A DNA stretch of 64,000 nucleotides. Origin: an uncultured Pelagibacteraceae bacterium (GTDB lineage: Bacteria > Pseudomonadota > Alphaproteobacteria > Pelagibacterales > Pelagibacteraceae). Positions 40,056-47,490 of the stretch are shown here, piece by piece. The translations under genes were made by a program, and so were the position numbers. The stretch's first letter is position 1, and the number at the start of each line of letters is the position of its first letter. A model generated the notes under the pieces. It ran no database searches and had not been told where the DNA came from. It was given only the letters and a program-made list of their open reading frames with translations. The stretch is taken from assembly GCA_902634935.1 (NCBI GenBank), contig CACPMF010000001.1:1-64000 (forward strand), read 5' to 3'.

Positions 40056-40708
40056 TGAATGAAGTCCAAAGGGCTAGAATAGTTCTAAAAAAACTTAATA
40101 AATTTTATCCTAAAACTCCAATTCCATTAAAACATAAAAATATTTTTACTTTACTTATTTCAGTACTTTTATCTGCACAATGTACTGATAAAAATGTAAA
40201 CAATGTTACTAAAGATATCTATCCAAAATATTATAAACCAGAACATTTTGTTAAACTTGGTAGAAAAAAAATAGAAAAACTAATAAAGAAAATTGGAATT
40301 TTTAGAATTAAAGCAAAAAGTATTTATATTTTATCAAAAATGTTAGTAGAAAATTACAAAGGAAAAGTACCAAAATCTTTCGAAGATCTAGAAAAACTAC
40401 CTGGTGTTGGACATAAAACTGCAAGTGTAGTCATGTCACAAGGATTTGGTTTTCCTGCTTTTCCAATAGATACCCATATCCATAGATTGGCTCAAAGATG
40501 GGGGCTTACTAACGGTAAAAACGTTGTGCAAACTGAAAAGGACCTGAAAAGGTTATTTCCTAAAAAATATTGGAACAAATTACATCTTCAAATAATTTAT
40601 TATGGTCGTGAATATTGTAAAGCAAGAGAATGTTACGGAATTTCTTGTAAAATTTGCACTACTTGTTATCCTAACAGAAAAAAACCTCTAAAAACAAAGA
40701 AAGCATAA
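40055..40708 (+). CDS. nth: Endonuclease III (Nth)
   Basis: A 217-residue base-excision DNA glycosylase/AP lyase for oxidised pyrimidines. The helix-hairpin-helix LPGVGHKTASVVMSQGFGFP carries the catalytic Lys, and the catalytic Asp is in FPIDTHIHRLAQRWGL. The C-terminal cysteine cluster (CKARECYGISCKICTTCYP) has five cysteines but not the classic C-x6-C-x2-C-x5-C spacing, so the iron-sulfur ligands may be arranged differently. Otherwise full length. Overlaps dapB by one base. Confidence 0.93.
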   Translation: MNEVQRARIVLKKLNKFYPKTPIPLKHKNIFTLLISVLLSAQCTDKNVNNVTKDIYPKYYKPEHFVKLGRKKIEKLIKKIGIFRIKAKSIYILSKMLVENYKGKVPKSFEDLEKLPGVGHKTASVVMSQGFGFPAFPIDTHIHRLAQRWGLTNGKNVVQTEKDLKRLFPKKYWNKLHLQIIYYGREYCKARECYGISCKICTTCYPNRKKPLKTKKA

Positions 40709-40709
40709 A

Positions 40710-41639
40710 ATGAAAATATTGGGAATTGGTAATGCAATTGTAGACGTTATTTGCAAAGTAGATGAGGACTTTATTTCAAAAAATAGTTTAACAAAAAGTA
40801 CAATGAAATTAATATTTGATCATAACGAGTTTCAAGGTTTGTTACAAAATCTTAAAATAGAAAAAACAGTTTCAGGTGGTTCTGTTGCAAATTCTATAGT
40901 TGGTTTATCACAACTTGGAAATGAAGTTGGGTTTATTGGAAAAGTAAGTGATGATGAATTAGGTGGAAAATACGAAGAAGGTTTAAAAAAAGAAAATATC
41001 AATTATTTTTATAAAAAGAAAAAAGAAGAACTGCCCACTGGCACTTGTTTAATTTTAGTAACACCAGATAGTGAAAGGACAATGTGTACATTTTTAGGTA
41101 CAGCAGGGAAAATCAATGAAAATGATGTGAGTTCAGATGCAATTAAAAAAAGTGAAATTATTCTTCTTGAGGGTTATCTTTGGGATGAGGGAGATCCAAA
41201 AAAAGCATTTGAAAAAGCTATACAGAATGCAAACAAAGTAGCGATGTCCTTATCCGATCAGTTTTGTGTGGATAGACACAAACCACACTTTTTAGAATTA
41301 GTTAAAAACAAACTGGATATAACATTTGCCAATGAGCAAGAAATAATGTCACTTATCGATACAAAAAGTTTTGATGAAGTAATTTCATTCTCCAAATCTC
41401 TAAAAAAAATAATAGTGGTCACTAGAGGAGAAAAAGGTGCTATTGCAATAAACGGGAATGAAGTTGTTGAATGTGGTGCAAAAGAGGGATTAAAGATAGT
41501 TGATTTAACAGGCGCTGGAGATCTTTTCGCTGGAGGTTTTTTACACGGACATATGAATAATATGTCACTAAAAGATAGTTTGGAAAAAGGTACTGAAATG
41601 TCCTCTAAAGTTATTCAACAAATCGGAGCAAGGTTATAA
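40710..41639 (+). CDS. PfkB-family sugar/nucleoside kinase (adenosine kinase-like)
   Basis: A 309-residue ribokinase-fold kinase. The N-terminal GNAIVDVICKVDEDF, the two-glycine motif TVSGGSVANSIVGLSQLG and the C-terminal anion-hole motif DLTGAGDLFAGGFLHG with the catalytic Asp are clear. The N-terminal segment resembles the adenosine kinase-like group in alphaproteobacteria, but the substrate is uncertain. One base after nth; its stop is two bases from the end of the convergent arfA-like gene. Confidence 0.85.
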   Translation: MKILGIGNAIVDVICKVDEDFISKNSLTKSTMKLIFDHNEFQGLLQNLKIEKTVSGGSVANSIVGLSQLGNEVGFIGKVSDDELGGKYEEGLKKENINYFYKKKKEELPTGTCLILVTPDSERTMCTFLGTAGKINENDVSSDAIKKSEIILLEGYLWDEGDPKKAFEKAIQNANKVAMSLSDQFCVDRHKPHFLELVKNKLDITFANEQEIMSLIDTKSFDEVISFSKSLKKIIVVTRGEKGAIAINGNEVVECGAKEGLKIVDLTGAGDLFAGGFLHGHMNNMSLKDSLEKGTEMSSKVIQQIGARL

Positions 41640-41641
41640 AT

Positions 41642-41749
41642 CTAGTTTTTTTTTCTTTTAAAACTACCTTTACCTTTTTTTGGTTTAACGACTTTAGGTT
41701 TATACTTTCGAGAAAAAAGGTCTTTTATTAAATTATTTTTTTTCTTCAT
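41642..41749 (-). CDS. ArfA-like ribosome rescue factor candidate, 35 residues
   Basis: A 35-residue very basic protein read from ATG (41749-41747) to TAG (41644-41642). Its C-terminal half, VVKPKKGKGSFKRKK, resembles the ArfA core of E. coli (RVEKNKKGKGSYMRKGK), and the part before it, DLFSRKYKP, resembles the DPLFRQ segment. ArfA recruits release factor 2 to stalled ribosomes lacking a stop codon. The start overlaps the upstream winged-helix gene by 17 bases, so it is probably co-transcribed. Too short for firm assignment by sight; a ribosomal or nucleic-acid binding peptide is the alternative. Confidence 0.6.
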   Translation of the reverse strand: MKKKNNLIKDLFSRKYKPKVVKPKKGKGSFKRKKN

Positions 41750-42308
41750 TTAAGAAATAACCTTGTTTATCACTTAAAATAAATTTATTATCAGAAAAAT
41801 TATCAACTATTTTTTTTCTAAGACGATAAATATGTGTTTCAACTGTATGAGTTTCAAGTTCAGAATTGTATCCCCAAACCTTTTCTTGAAGTTGATTAAT
41901 TTTTACAGGACCTTCTGAATTTTTCAAAAAAACTAATATGGAGCTCTCTTTTTCTGTAAGCTCAAGCTGTTTTATGTCTTGTTTTAATATTCTTGAGTTA
42001 AGATCTAAATTATACTTTCCTAAACTTATTTTAGATTGTTCAGTAAATTTTGATTTTAAAAAATTAATATTTAAAATCTGATTTAATTCATTAATTCTTA
42101 AAGGAAATGTATTAATTATAATCTGGTTACTTAAATTTAATATTTTTTTTTTGCTTATTATTAAATAATTTTTTGAATTTTTACTTTCTAGACATTCAAG
42201 ATCCTTTTCTTTATCAAAGAATTCTAATTTAAATTCAAATTTTTCACTAATTTCATCAAGGATTTTGAATAATTTTTTATTTTGAAAAATTATCAATTTT
42301 TTGCTCAT
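41733..42308 (-). CDS. Winged-helix regulator with receiver-like N-terminus lacking the phospho-Asp
   Basis: A ~191-residue OmpR/PhoB-type DNA-binding protein. The C-terminal domain (LTEKESSILVFLKN, INQLQEKVWGYNSE, THTVETHIYRLRKKI, LSDKQGYFL) is a clear Trans_reg_C winged helix. The first ~85 residues look like a shrunken receiver domain, but the strand where the phosphorylated Asp should stand reads NYLIISKKK. It may therefore work without phosphorylation. I start at MSKKLIIFQ (42308); the frame stays open 11 residues further. It diverges from the L,D-transpeptidase gene by 16 bases. Confidence 0.75.
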   Translation of the reverse strand: MSKKLIIFQNKKLFKILDEISEKFEFKLEFFDKEKDLECLESKNSKNYLIISKKKILNLSNQIIINTFPLRINELNQILNINFLKSKFTEQSKISLGKYNLDLNSRILKQDIKQLELTEKESSILVFLKNSEGPVKINQLQEKVWGYNSELETHTVETHIYRLRKKIVDNFSDNKFILSDKQGYFLNEEKK

Positions 42309-42324
42309 AGTATATATTGTATTT

Positions 42325-42819
42325 ATGACGATTATTATCAAAGATAAACATACTCTTTTATTTAAAGAATTTCAATTTAAGTGCTGTGTTGGTAAAAATG
42401 ATTTTTCAAAAAAAAAAATCGAGGGAGATAAAAAAACTCCAATTGGAATATTTGATCTTGGAGATCTTTACTATAGAGCTGACAGATTTAAAAAGCCATT
42501 TACAAATTTGAAATGTTTCAGGATTAATAAAAATATGGGTTGGTGTAATGATATTAACAATAGAAAATATAACAAATTAATTAAAATAAAAAAAAAAATA
42601 GGTCATGAGAAATTATTTCGAAATGATTACAAATATGATTTACTCATACCAATTAAATATAATCACAAGAAAGTTTTACCCAACCGAGGAAGTGCTATCT
42701 TTATTCATTTAACTAAAACATATAAACCTACAGTAGGATGTATTGCTTTATTAAAAAAAGATTTTTTAATTTTAATAAAGCTTATTAATAAAAATACCAA
42801 AATAAGAATATTAAAATAA
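42325..42819 (+). CDS. L,D-transpeptidase catalytic domain protein (YkuD family)
   Basis: A ~164-residue protein with the YkuD core: GDKKTPIGIFDLGDLYYR and the catalytic region AIFIHLTKTYKPTVGCIAL with the His and Cys. Such enzymes make 3-3 peptidoglycan cross-links or attach lipoproteins. No signal peptide is seen, which is unusual for a periplasmic enzyme. Start at ATG 42325 (MTIIIKDKHT); a longer version from 42301 would overlap the divergent regulator start. Converges with the TPR-sulfotransferase gene. Confidence 0.78.
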   Translation: MTIIIKDKHTLLFKEFQFKCCVGKNDFSKKKIEGDKKTPIGIFDLGDLYYRADRFKKPFTNLKCFRINKNMGWCNDINNRKYNKLIKIKKKIGHEKLFRNDYKYDLLIPIKYNHKKVLPNRGSAIFIHLTKTYKPTVGCIALLKKDFLILIKLINKNTKIRILK

Positions 42820-42822
42820 TAT

Positions 42823-44538
42823 CTATTTATAATTAAATTCTTTGACCCATTTGTCTAATGAGTTTTTAGAGTTTACAAACTCTTTTTCATAATTTTTCCA
42901 TCTATATTTAGAGTCTGAATATATTGGTTGGTTTACCTGGTTGTAGCTAGGAGTATTAATTATACCTCTTTTCTCAGCGGTTTTATAAAATTCTTTAACG
43001 TTCTCAGACCATTGAACATTTAAGAAGTTCAAAAGAGCTTTGATTGTAACTTCAAAATTTGAAATTACATCTTCATATCTAACTATGTGATAATCCACTT
43101 TAAAAACCTTAATATATTTTTTCCACAGTGACATTGTAAGATCATAAAGTTTTGACGCATCGTCTAAATTTAAAAAACTGGCCATTGCGTGGTTTAACAT
43201 AAAATTTTGCATGAAACAGCTCAAGACACAATCATAGGGGTGTCTTAAAGCTAATATAAATTTAGCATTCGGAAAGAAACGTAAAATTTCACCAACGTGC
43301 ACAATATTTAGAGGCATCTTATCTATTGTGATTTTTTTATCATTATTTTTCTTATAACTTTTAATTTGATTAAAATAATAATTTCTCATTTCTGTTATCA
43401 GATCAGGATTAATGTTTTCCAAATCTTCCAAAGTAAAACTTTTTTTAATATAAAGATGATCTATAAATTTATTTATTATTGGTTTTTCCTCCAAAACCTC
43501 GATTGATGGGTGACTTCTTAAAATTGTATCTAACAAAGTTGTTCCAGATCTTGGAAAACCTATCAAAAAAAGAGGATCTTTCTTGTCATCTACTACTTCA
43601 GGTAAATGCCAATCAGATATTTTTGGGTCACTGAAAAAATCTAATCTGACTTTTGTAGTTTTTATATATATTTTTTTATCAACCGTTGGGTCTTTGTATT
43701 GATCCATTATGTTATTTAACATTTGAAATAATTTAAATGCATTTTCATAGTCTCCTACTTTGTCATAACTCTTAGCTAAAACTTCGTAACTAGCCTGCTT
43801 TTGAATTATCTGTTCAGGTAAATATTCTGTCTCTTCTAATAATCTCACTACTTCTTTATAATTTTTATTTTTAAAAAGGAGCTTTGCCTTAAAAGATTTA
43901 ATTACTTGATCGTTTTTAAAAATTGTTTCTGCAATATTAATCAAATTACTAAGTTTATTGTTTTGATTTGATTTATCATATAAATCCATAATATTATTAT
44001 AAGAGGGCAAATGGTTTGGGTCGATTTCTATTGCTTTTATAAAAAATTTTTCTGAATTTTTATGGTCGCCTAATCTTTTAAGAAGGTTTGCTAAATTATA
44101 ATTAGCTAAGAGATTTTCTGGATTAATTTCAATCGCCTTCAAATAATTTTCTTTAGCCTCAGCAACTTTTTTAATACTGACATAAGCCATACCAAGATTA
44201 GTATAAGCAATTACGTAATCTTTATCTAAACTTATTGCCTTTTGAAAATATTTTATAGATTTCTCAATCTCGTTTAAATTTAAATACACCAATCCTAAAT
44301 TGTTGTTTAATTCAGGCAAATTAGGTTTTATAGAAATTGCAGTTTCCAGATAATCTTTAGCATCATGAAAGTTATTATTCTGAGCTTTGATTGAAGCCAA
44401 ATAATAATTTGCATCAAAATTGGAAGGAAATTTTTTGAGAATTTTTTTATATAATTTTTCAGCTTTATCAAAATTTTTATTTTTGAAAAATTTATTAGCA
44501 AAATTTAAACTTTCCTTTAAATCATTGCTCATACTCAT
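42823..44538 (-). CDS. Tetratricopeptide-repeat sulfotransferase
   Basis: A 571-residue two-part protein. Residues ~5-290 are TPR repeats (for example NYYLASIKAQNNNFHDAKDYL and AYTNLGMAYVSIKKVAEAK). Residues ~325-571 are a sulfotransferase with the PAPS phosphate-binding loop LIGFPRSGTTLLDTILRSHP and later LALRHPYDCVLSC and VRYEDVI. It would transfer sulfate from PAPS to a saccharide or protein tyrosine, with the repeats holding the acceptor. Acceptor unknown. Spacing of 3 bases to yggS suggests co-transcription. Confidence 0.85.
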   Translation of the reverse strand: MSMSNDLKESLNFANKFFKNKNFDKAEKLYKKILKKFPSNFDANYYLASIKAQNNNFHDAKDYLETAISIKPNLPELNNNLGLVYLNLNEIEKSIKYFQKAISLDKDYVIAYTNLGMAYVSIKKVAEAKENYLKAIEINPENLLANYNLANLLKRLGDHKNSEKFFIKAIEIDPNHLPSYNNIMDLYDKSNQNNKLSNLINIAETIFKNDQVIKSFKAKLLFKNKNYKEVVRLLEETEYLPEQIIQKQASYEVLAKSYDKVGDYENAFKLFQMLNNIMDQYKDPTVDKKIYIKTTKVRLDFFSDPKISDWHLPEVVDDKKDPLFLIGFPRSGTTLLDTILRSHPSIEVLEEKPIINKFIDHLYIKKSFTLEDLENINPDLITEMRNYYFNQIKSYKKNNDKKITIDKMPLNIVHVGEILRFFPNAKFILALRHPYDCVLSCFMQNFMLNHAMASFLNLDDASKLYDLTMSLWKKYIKVFKVDYHIVRYEDVISNFEVTIKALLNFLNVQWSENVKEFYKTAEKRGIINTPSYNQVNQPIYSDSKYRWKNYEKEFVNSKNSLDKWVKEFNYK

Positions 44539-44541
44539 GAT

Positions 44542-45210
44542 TTAAGCTTTCTTAGTTCTTTCGCCGAATATTTTAGAGCCCACTCTTATATAAGTAGCAT
44601 TGCACTCTATTGCAGAAATATAATCAGCCGACATGCCCATACTTAGTTCATTCAAGCCTAAATCCTTGTTTAAATAATTCATCCTCATAAAGTATTTTTC
44701 TGGATCTGTTGAAATGGGTGGTAAACACATGGTTCCAATTACATTTAAATCTTTATCTAAGCAATATTTGTAAAATGACTTTAAATTGTGGGGATCGACC
44801 CCACTTTTTTGAACTTCATTTCCAATATTTACTTGAATAAACAATTTGGGTTTTTTCTCTATTTTTTTTTGTTCCTCGGAAATTTTATTAGCAAGTTTTT
44901 CACTATCTAGTGAATGAATGTAATCAAAAATTTTTAAAGCTAATTTGGTTTTATTGGATTGTAATTTTCCAACTAAATGAAGTGATAAATTATTTTTTTT
45001 TATCTTAATATTGGTCCACTTTTCAATAGCCTCTTGAACTTTATTTTCTCCAAAATCTTTGTGACCGTGCTCTATTAAAGGAATTATATGACTTATTTCA
45101 AATGTTTTTGAAACAGCGATAATTTTGATATTATTTTTGTTATTTGTTTTTTCTTGATTTAACTTTATTAAACTTTGAATGTTGTTAAGATTTGTAACTG
45201 ATTGATGCAT
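44542..45210 (-). CDS. yggS: YggS-type pyridoxal phosphate homeostasis protein
   Basis: A 222-residue PLP-binding TIM-barrel protein (PROSC/YggS family). The PLP lysine is K35 in IIAVSKTF; FGENKVQEA, HLVGKLQSNK, FIQVNIGNEVQKSGV and MGMSADYISAIECNATYIRVGSKIFGER follow. It controls vitamin B6 and amino acid balance and has no known enzyme activity. Its ATG (45210-45208) overlaps the start of the opposite-strand ThiE-like gene. Length is normal. Confidence 0.94.
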   Translation of the reverse strand: MHQSVTNLNNIQSLIKLNQEKTNNKNNIKIIAVSKTFEISHIIPLIEHGHKDFGENKVQEAIEKWTNIKIKKNNLSLHLVGKLQSNKTKLALKIFDYIHSLDSEKLANKISEEQKKIEKKPKLFIQVNIGNEVQKSGVDPHNLKSFYKYCLDKDLNVIGTMCLPPISTDPEKYFMRMNYLNKDLGLNELSMGMSADYISAIECNATYIRVGSKIFGERTKKA

Positions 45211-45729
45211 AGTTTACCAAAAAAATACTACTTTATTAAAAACTTTAATACTACAGAACTCAAAAAATTAAACTCAAATACAGCTATAATATTAAGAAAC
45301 TATGAAAAAAACCCTAAAATTGAGGAACTATTAGAGATTAAAAAGTTCTGCAAAAAGAGAAATATAAAGATTTATTTGTCAAATCACTTTAAGCTTGCTT
45401 TAAGACTTGGCTTTGATGGCGCTTATATTCCCTCATTTAACAAAAATCTAAGACATTTAAATTTTAAATTTAAAAAAAAATTTAAAATACTTGGATCAGC
45501 TCATAACATAAAAGAAATAAGATGTAAGGAATATCAAAATGTTGACCTTATATTTATATCCTCAATTTTTAAAAAAAATAAAAATTATCTAGGACTTTAT
45601 AAATTTATGAATTTGAAAAAACTAACCAACAAAAATGTGATTGCACTTGGTGGTGTTAGCAGGAAAAATATTAAAATTATATTCTTAACAAATTGCTTTG
45701 GTTTTGCGGGTATTAGTTATTTTGAGTGA
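45205..45729 (+). CDS. ThiE-like thiamine phosphate synthase family protein
   Basis: A ~174-residue TIM-barrel protein resembling the thiamine monophosphate synthase/TenI family: KFCKKRNIKIYLSNHFKLALRLGFDGAYIP, LGSAHNIKEIRC, and VIALGGVSRKNIKIIFLTNCFGFAGISYF. It is shorter than ThiE (about 205) and several phosphate- and pyrophosphate-binding residues cannot be confirmed, so it may have another role. The ATG at 45205 is two bases from the yggS start on the other strand. A terminator lies after it, shared with the convergent porin. Confidence 0.72.
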   Translation: MHSLPKKYYFIKNFNTTELKKLNSNTAIILRNYEKNPKIEELLEIKKFCKKRNIKIYLSNHFKLALRLGFDGAYIPSFNKNLRHLNFKFKKKFKILGSAHNIKEIRCKEYQNVDLIFISSIFKKNKNYLGLYKFMNLKKLTNKNVIALGGVSRKNIKIIFLTNCFGFAGISYFE

Positions 45730-45732
45730 TTT

Positions 45733-45762
45733 AAAAAAAAAGGCCCCTTTGCAGGGGCCTTT
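45733..45762 (-). terminator. Strong terminator between the ThiE-like gene and the porin
   Basis: AAAGGCCCC (45739-45747) pairs with GGGGCCTTT (45754-45762) around TTTGCA. On the minus strand a run of T follows (complement of A at 45733-45741), so it terminates the porin transcript best. The plus-strand T tract is weaker (TTTAATTTAATT), so it may also work for the ThiE-like gene. Confidence 0.88.
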
Positions 45763-45782
45763 AATTTAATTAAATCAAATAA

Positions 45783-46730
45783 TTAGAATGCGAAAGTTAA
45801 GTTAACTTCTGTTACATCTCTATCATCTGTTGCTGTACCAGCTACGTTTGCAATATCGTGACGTGACGCTGATATTGACATTGAACCGTTTGTCCAAGAA
45901 ACACCAATAGCATCTGCTTCTTGTTTTGATTTACTTGCACCAGACTCAAATTCAACCTCTGAAGAACCGTATGAAATTGAAATGTCTTCGCTAACTGCAT
46001 AAGAAACACCCCAAGCTTCAAACTCTGTATCTGAATTAGCTGTTTGGCTATCAGTTTCGTTTGATTGAATACCAAATGAGAATGCATCCATTGTATATGT
46101 TGCATAGAAAACAGTGTTTTCTACAGCAGCATCTTTAGTAGCGTTGTTATCTTCTTGTGCAGCACCAATGTTTAAACCATCAATACCAGTAAACGCAATA
46201 CCATAACCTGTTGTACTGTCATGTGTTGTTTCAGCTGGTTTGTAGTTTAACATTACTGTTACACCATCAACCATTGAACTATTAGTATAGATAAATGAAT
46301 CGTCACCAGTTTGTTGGTTGATCGGTCCAGTTTCTCCACCGCCACCTTTGATGTCCCAAGACTCTTCGTTAGCAGCTGGAGTTTTATCATCCCAAGATCC
46401 TACTGCACCATTTCCAGATACACCATTACCTGCGAATCTAATTTTACCCATATCTCCCATATCAACATCGAAGTGAGAGTTACCGTTAGTCATTGCTCTA
46501 CCAAGAACGTTGTTATAATAGCTAACTGTAAAACCGTTATCTAATTCAGCAGAACCTGTGAAAGAGATAGTAGTTTTTTGAGTTAATTTAGAACCACCGT
46601 TGTCGGTACCAGAATTTCCTACATAAGTAATACCAGCTGTACCAGTAACATCTAAAGCACCAGCAAAAGCTGATGATGATACAAGAGCAGTACCTAATGC
46701 AGTCAATCCTACTTTTTTAAGATTGTTCAT
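45783..46730 (-). CDS. Outer membrane porin (gram-negative type)
   Basis: A 315-residue beta-barrel protein with a signal peptide (MNNLKKVGLTALGTALVSSSAFA, cleavage about residue 23). The mature protein is rich in glycine, aspartate, asparagine and threonine, with alternating strands such as GITYVGNSG and KTTISFTGSAELDNG, and ends with phenylalanine in TEVNLTFAF, the outer-membrane targeting signature. It is likely a highly expressed general porin with a strong Shine-Dalgarno (AAGGAGT) and its own terminator. No exact family subclass assigned. Confidence 0.88.
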   Translation of the reverse strand: MNNLKKVGLTALGTALVSSSAFAGALDVTGTAGITYVGNSGTDNGGSKLTQKTTISFTGSAELDNGFTVSYYNNVLGRAMTNGNSHFDVDMGDMGKIRFAGNGVSGNGAVGSWDDKTPAANEESWDIKGGGGETGPINQQTGDDSFIYTNSSMVDGVTVMLNYKPAETTHDSTTGYGIAFTGIDGLNIGAAQEDNNATKDAAVENTVFYATYTMDAFSFGIQSNETDSQTANSDTEFEAWGVSYAVSEDISISYGSSEVEFESGASKSKQEADAIGVSWTNGSMSISASRHDIANVAGTATDDRDVTEVNLTFAF

Positions 46731-46737
46731 ATTAATT

Positions 46738-46769
46738 ACTCCTTTATTAATTGTTAATATTAATATTAA
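46738..46769 (-). promoter_or_regulatory. Porin ribosome-binding site and 16-bp AT palindrome in the leader
   Basis: On the minus strand AAGGAGT (46738-46744) lies 7 bases upstream of the porin start. Just beyond it TTAATATTAATATTAA (46754-46769) is a perfect 16-bp palindrome. It could be an operator or a weak mRNA stem; the AT content makes chance occurrence possible. Confidence 0.45.
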
Positions 46770-46881
46770 ACAAAAGCCTTTTATCAGCTATAATGTCTTA
46801 AGATCTTGAATTTTTATTGATTTATGCGTTATTTTGATAACTGTTGCATTTTTGCATCATTTTAGGATTTCTCAGTAAAAA

Positions 46882-46926
46882 TTGACTATTTATGATTAAT
46901 AATAAATAAAACATAAACTTAAAAAA
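46882..46926 (+). promoter_or_regulatory. Possible promoter of the DUF3576 gene
   Basis: TTGACT at 46882-46887 is followed by AT-rich sequence containing TAAATA at 46903-46908, a weak -35/-10 pair with short spacing. The region 46731-46926 separates divergent genes, so promoters for both must be here or just inside the genes. A direct repeat TTGCAT-TT-TTGCAT lies upstream. Confidence 0.3.
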
Positions 46927-47475
46927 ATGAACAAAAATCTCAAAAAAATTCTTATTTTAAGCTCATTATTCGCGTTTCTAAATGCGTGTGGAACGGGTGT
47001 AGACGCAAGGCAATATCCTCCAGATGCAGCATCAAGGGTAAAAAAAAATATCGAGGAAGGACGTGGATTTAGGATTTTTGATGATGATAAAAAAGGCGGT
47101 TCTGGAAATTTCGATTTTGCAAGTTCAAACAGTCTTTGGAGAGCTTCTTTAGACACCATTGATTTTATGCCATTAGCATCCGCAAATTATAGTGGTGGAA
47201 TAATAATAACAGACTGGTACTCTAGTAACACAAATTCCTCAGAAGCAATTAAAATATCAATAAGATTTCTTACTAATGAAATAGTATCTAATGCACTAGA
47301 TATAAAAGTATTTTACAAGAAATGTGGGTCTGGTGAAAATTGCAAAATAATTGAAAAATCAGAGAATATAAAAAAAGAATTAGCTAAAAAAATATTAACT
47401 AAAGCTGCTGTATACGAAAAAGAGACTAAGGTTAAAAATTTTAAGCCTTATAAAGGTAAAGCAACTACCAACTAA
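46927..47475 (+). CDS. DUF3576 family lipoprotein
   Basis: A 182-residue protein with a lipoprotein signal peptide (lipobox FLNAC, cysteine about residue 20). After a basic/aspartate-rich stretch the segment SNSLWRASLDTIDFMPLASANYSGGIIITDWYS is the DUF3576 core known from alphaproteobacteria. Function is unknown; in this group the gene is usually next to leuS and lptE, as here, so an outer-membrane role with LptE is an inference. Confidence 0.87.
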   Translation: MNKNLKKILILSSLFAFLNACGTGVDARQYPPDAASRVKKNIEEGRGFRIFDDDKKGGSGNFDFASSNSLWRASLDTIDFMPLASANYSGGIIITDWYSSNTNSSEAIKISIRFLTNEIVSNALDIKVFYKKCGSGENCKIIEKSENIKKELAKKILTKAAVYEKETKVKNFKPYKGKATTN

Positions 47476-47490
47476 ATAATAAAATTATTA

